In this document: in pieces, positions 6,313 to 7,193 of the stretch
How positions within the stretch are numbered: the first letter of the stretch is position 1
Layout of the letters: every line of letters starts with the position of its first letter
From: Alkaliphilus sp.
Lineage (GTDB): Bacteria > Bacillota > Clostridia > Peptostreptococcales > Natronincolaceae
NCBI GenBank assembly: GCA_023230535.1
Contig: JALNXC010000054.1
Location: 1-7,193, forward strand
Reading direction: 5' to 3'
DNA length: 7,193 bases
The notes under the pieces: generated by a model
What the model saw: only the letters and a program-made list of their open reading frames with translations
Told to the model about the DNA's origin: nothing
Databases searched by the model: none
Made by a program: the position numbers and the translations under genes

Positions 6313-6340
6313 AAAAAGCACCGGGAACCATCCCCGGTGC
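6313..6340 (-). terminator. Rho-independent terminator of the coiled-coil gene
   Basis: On the minus strand an eight-base GC-rich stem, GCACCGGG with CCCGGTGC, closes a seven-base loop and is followed by TTTTT; a second run of six T's comes shortly after. It lies 28 bases beyond the stop codon of the coiled-coil gene and separates that gene from the agr-like operon. Confidence 0.92.
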
Positions 6341-6368
6341 ATTTCTCAAAATAATTATCTTTAACTAT

Positions 6369-6812
6369 TTATATTACATATTTTTTTAATCTTCTGATGT
6401 CTACCTCATGTCTGCCGGTTATTTCCTTAAAAATTTCATTTTCTTCAATTAAGGTATCCAGTTTCTTATTGGTTTCTTCTCTAAATTCGATAATAACCGC
6501 CGTCTGTTCAATTACAGCATCCAAACTTTTTCTGATTTCCCTCTGATCTTCTTCTAATCGCCTTTGGCCCTTTTCTAATAAATCTACTCTTTCTATTAAC
6601 TGATTTTGACCTTTTTCTAATAAGCCTACTCTTTCTATTAACTGATTTTGACCTTTTTCTAATAAGCCTACTCTTTCTATTAACTGATTTTGACCTTCCT
6701 CCAGCCGCTTTTGTCCTTTTTCGAGTAAATCTACTCTCTCTATCAGTTGACTTTGGCCTTCTTCTAAATTTGTTAATTTTTCTAATATTATTTGAAATTC
6801 TCCATTTGCCAT
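6369..6812 (-). CDS. Small coiled-coil repeat protein, function unknown
   Basis: I do not recognise this 147-residue protein. Nearly all of it is predicted coiled coil: from residue 16 to about 90 it is built of heptads pairing LEKGQNQ with LIERVGL, giving a 14-residue repeat. The copies at 51-64 and 65-78 are almost identical, and more diverged units flank them. Residues 91-147 are non-repetitive but still heptad-like and highly charged, ending IRRLKKYVI. There is no signal peptide, membrane segment or Cys. It would form a long, probably oligomeric rod in the cytoplasm. ATG at 6812 follows a run of seven G's (AGGGGGGGATAGAT). The gene has its own promoter and terminator, so it is monocistronic and not obviously tied to its neighbours. 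Confidence 0.85.
   Translation of the reverse strand: MANGEFQIILEKLTNLEEGQSQLIERVDLLEKGQKRLEEGQNQLIERVGLLEKGQNQLIERVGLLEKGQNQLIERVDLLEKGQRRLEEDQREIRKSLDAVIEQTAVIIEFREETNKKLDTLIEENEIFKEITGRHEVDIRRLKKYVI
6571..6696. repeat. Three 42-bp tandem repeats inside the coiled-coil gene
   Basis: Three units begin at 6571, 6613 and 6655. Units two and three are identical over all 42 bases and unit one differs at two positions. Degenerate related units continue on both sides. The unit is exactly 14 codons, two heptads, so gain or loss of units keeps the frame and the coiled-coil register. Near-identity at synonymous positions points to recent duplication by slippage or unequal recombination. Confidence 0.95.
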
Positions 6813-6857
6813 ATCTATCCCCCCCCTAATTTTTTGCCGTTTCTTATATTTACCATA

Positions 6858-6886
6858 ATTATATATTAATTTTGGGGATTACACAA
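6858..6886 (-). promoter_or_regulatory. Probable promoter of the coiled-coil gene
   Basis: On the minus strand a perfect -10 TATAAT (6863-6858) is 17 bases from a weak -35 TTGTGT (6886-6881). Initiation near 6850 gives a leader of about 40 bases. It lies in the 112-base gap after the upstream gene, in which I see no terminator hairpin. Confidence 0.6.
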
Positions 6887-6924
6887 TACAAGCCTTGATT
6901 CCCGAAATTTGCTGTGGTTTATAT

Positions 6925-7193
6925 TTATAAAACCTTAAATGTTTCTCCCGCAGCTTCCGCTTCCGAATATATAATTTTTGAGTGCGCATCCATTTGTTCG
7001 GAGCTAAGATGTTCCCATATAGAAATAGTAAAAGTATATATCACCCGATTTTTTTCAGTAATCAATGCGGTTTGATAAGATTCTTCGCCGTAGTATATTA
7101 ATTTTACGGCCTTGTCGGCACCGGATACAACAGCCTCGTTTTGGTCCCAGCCATCGTAATATTCATTTAAGTAGCTGTAAAAATCGAGCCCCA
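6925..7193 (-). CDS. C-terminal part of an unrecognised protein, 5' end outside window
   Basis: The frame enters from the right edge and runs 88 complete codons to a TAA at 6927-6925. I do not recognise the family. The visible part has alternating hydrophobic and charged residues suggesting a mixed alpha-beta domain: AVKLIYYGEESYQTALIT and NRVIYTFTISIWEHL read like strands and turns, and the end (EQMDAHSKIIYSEAEAAGETFKVL) like a helix and a last strand. No membrane segment, Cys or known motif is present in this part. The repeated aromatic residues and short strands would suit a small extracytoplasmic or ligand-binding domain, but without the N-terminus this is only a guess. That it is a real gene is supported by the open frame, ordinary codon use and the common strand. 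Confidence 0.7.
   Translation of the reverse strand, partial: GLDFYSYLNEYYDGWDQNEAVVSGADKAVKLIYYGEESYQTALITEKNRVIYTFTISIWEHLSSEQMDAHSKIIYSEAEAAGETFKVL

Noticed and set aside
6571..6696. Possible CRISPR-like array
   Set aside because: The 42-bp units are contiguous with no unique spacers and lie inside a coding frame encoding heptad repeats.

Overview
The window looks like a chromosomal segment of a low-GC Firmicute, most likely a member of the Clostridia. The base composition is AT-rich, the Shine-Dalgarno sites are strong and purine-rich, TTG/GTG starts occur, a canonical HrcA/CIRCE heat-shock operator is present, and there is an AgrB/AgrD cyclic-peptide locus of the clostridial type. I cannot name a species. 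Every gene I can support lies on the minus strand, so transcription runs from high to low coordinates.

In transcription order: (1) 7193-6925 is the 3' end of an unrecognised gene. (2) 6812-6369 is a small coiled-coil protein built on a 14-residue (42-bp) tandem repeat, with its own promoter and a clear Rho-independent terminator. (3) 6198-4661 is a peptide-signalling operon: an extended -10 promoter, a DUF5317-like membrane protein, AgrB (processing membrane endopeptidase), a 41-codon agrD gene for the cyclic thiolactone precursor, and then a 30-bp perfect palindrome. (4) 4636-4277 is a decayed fragment of an HD-GYP c-di-GMP phosphodiesterase domain, closed by a terminator at 4149-4184. (5) 4148-3798 is a gene-free leader with a hairpin. 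(6) 3797-1852 is a soluble PAS-PAS histidine kinase followed by a stand-alone receiver protein; both resemble the halves of a hybrid kinase. (7) 1810-1 is a sigma-A promoter, a CIRCE element and the first 548 codons of htpG (Hsp90), which starts at TTG and runs off the left edge.

The signalling operon is the most interesting part. AgrB would cut and cyclise the AgrD precursor, but no AgrC-type membrane receptor kinase or LytTR-type AgrA regulator lies nearby. The neighbouring kinase has no membrane segments and its receiver partner has no DNA-binding domain, so they are not obvious readers of the peptide. The heat-shock gene is separately controlled: its CIRCE operator sits just downstream of the predicted start point of a near-consensus promoter.
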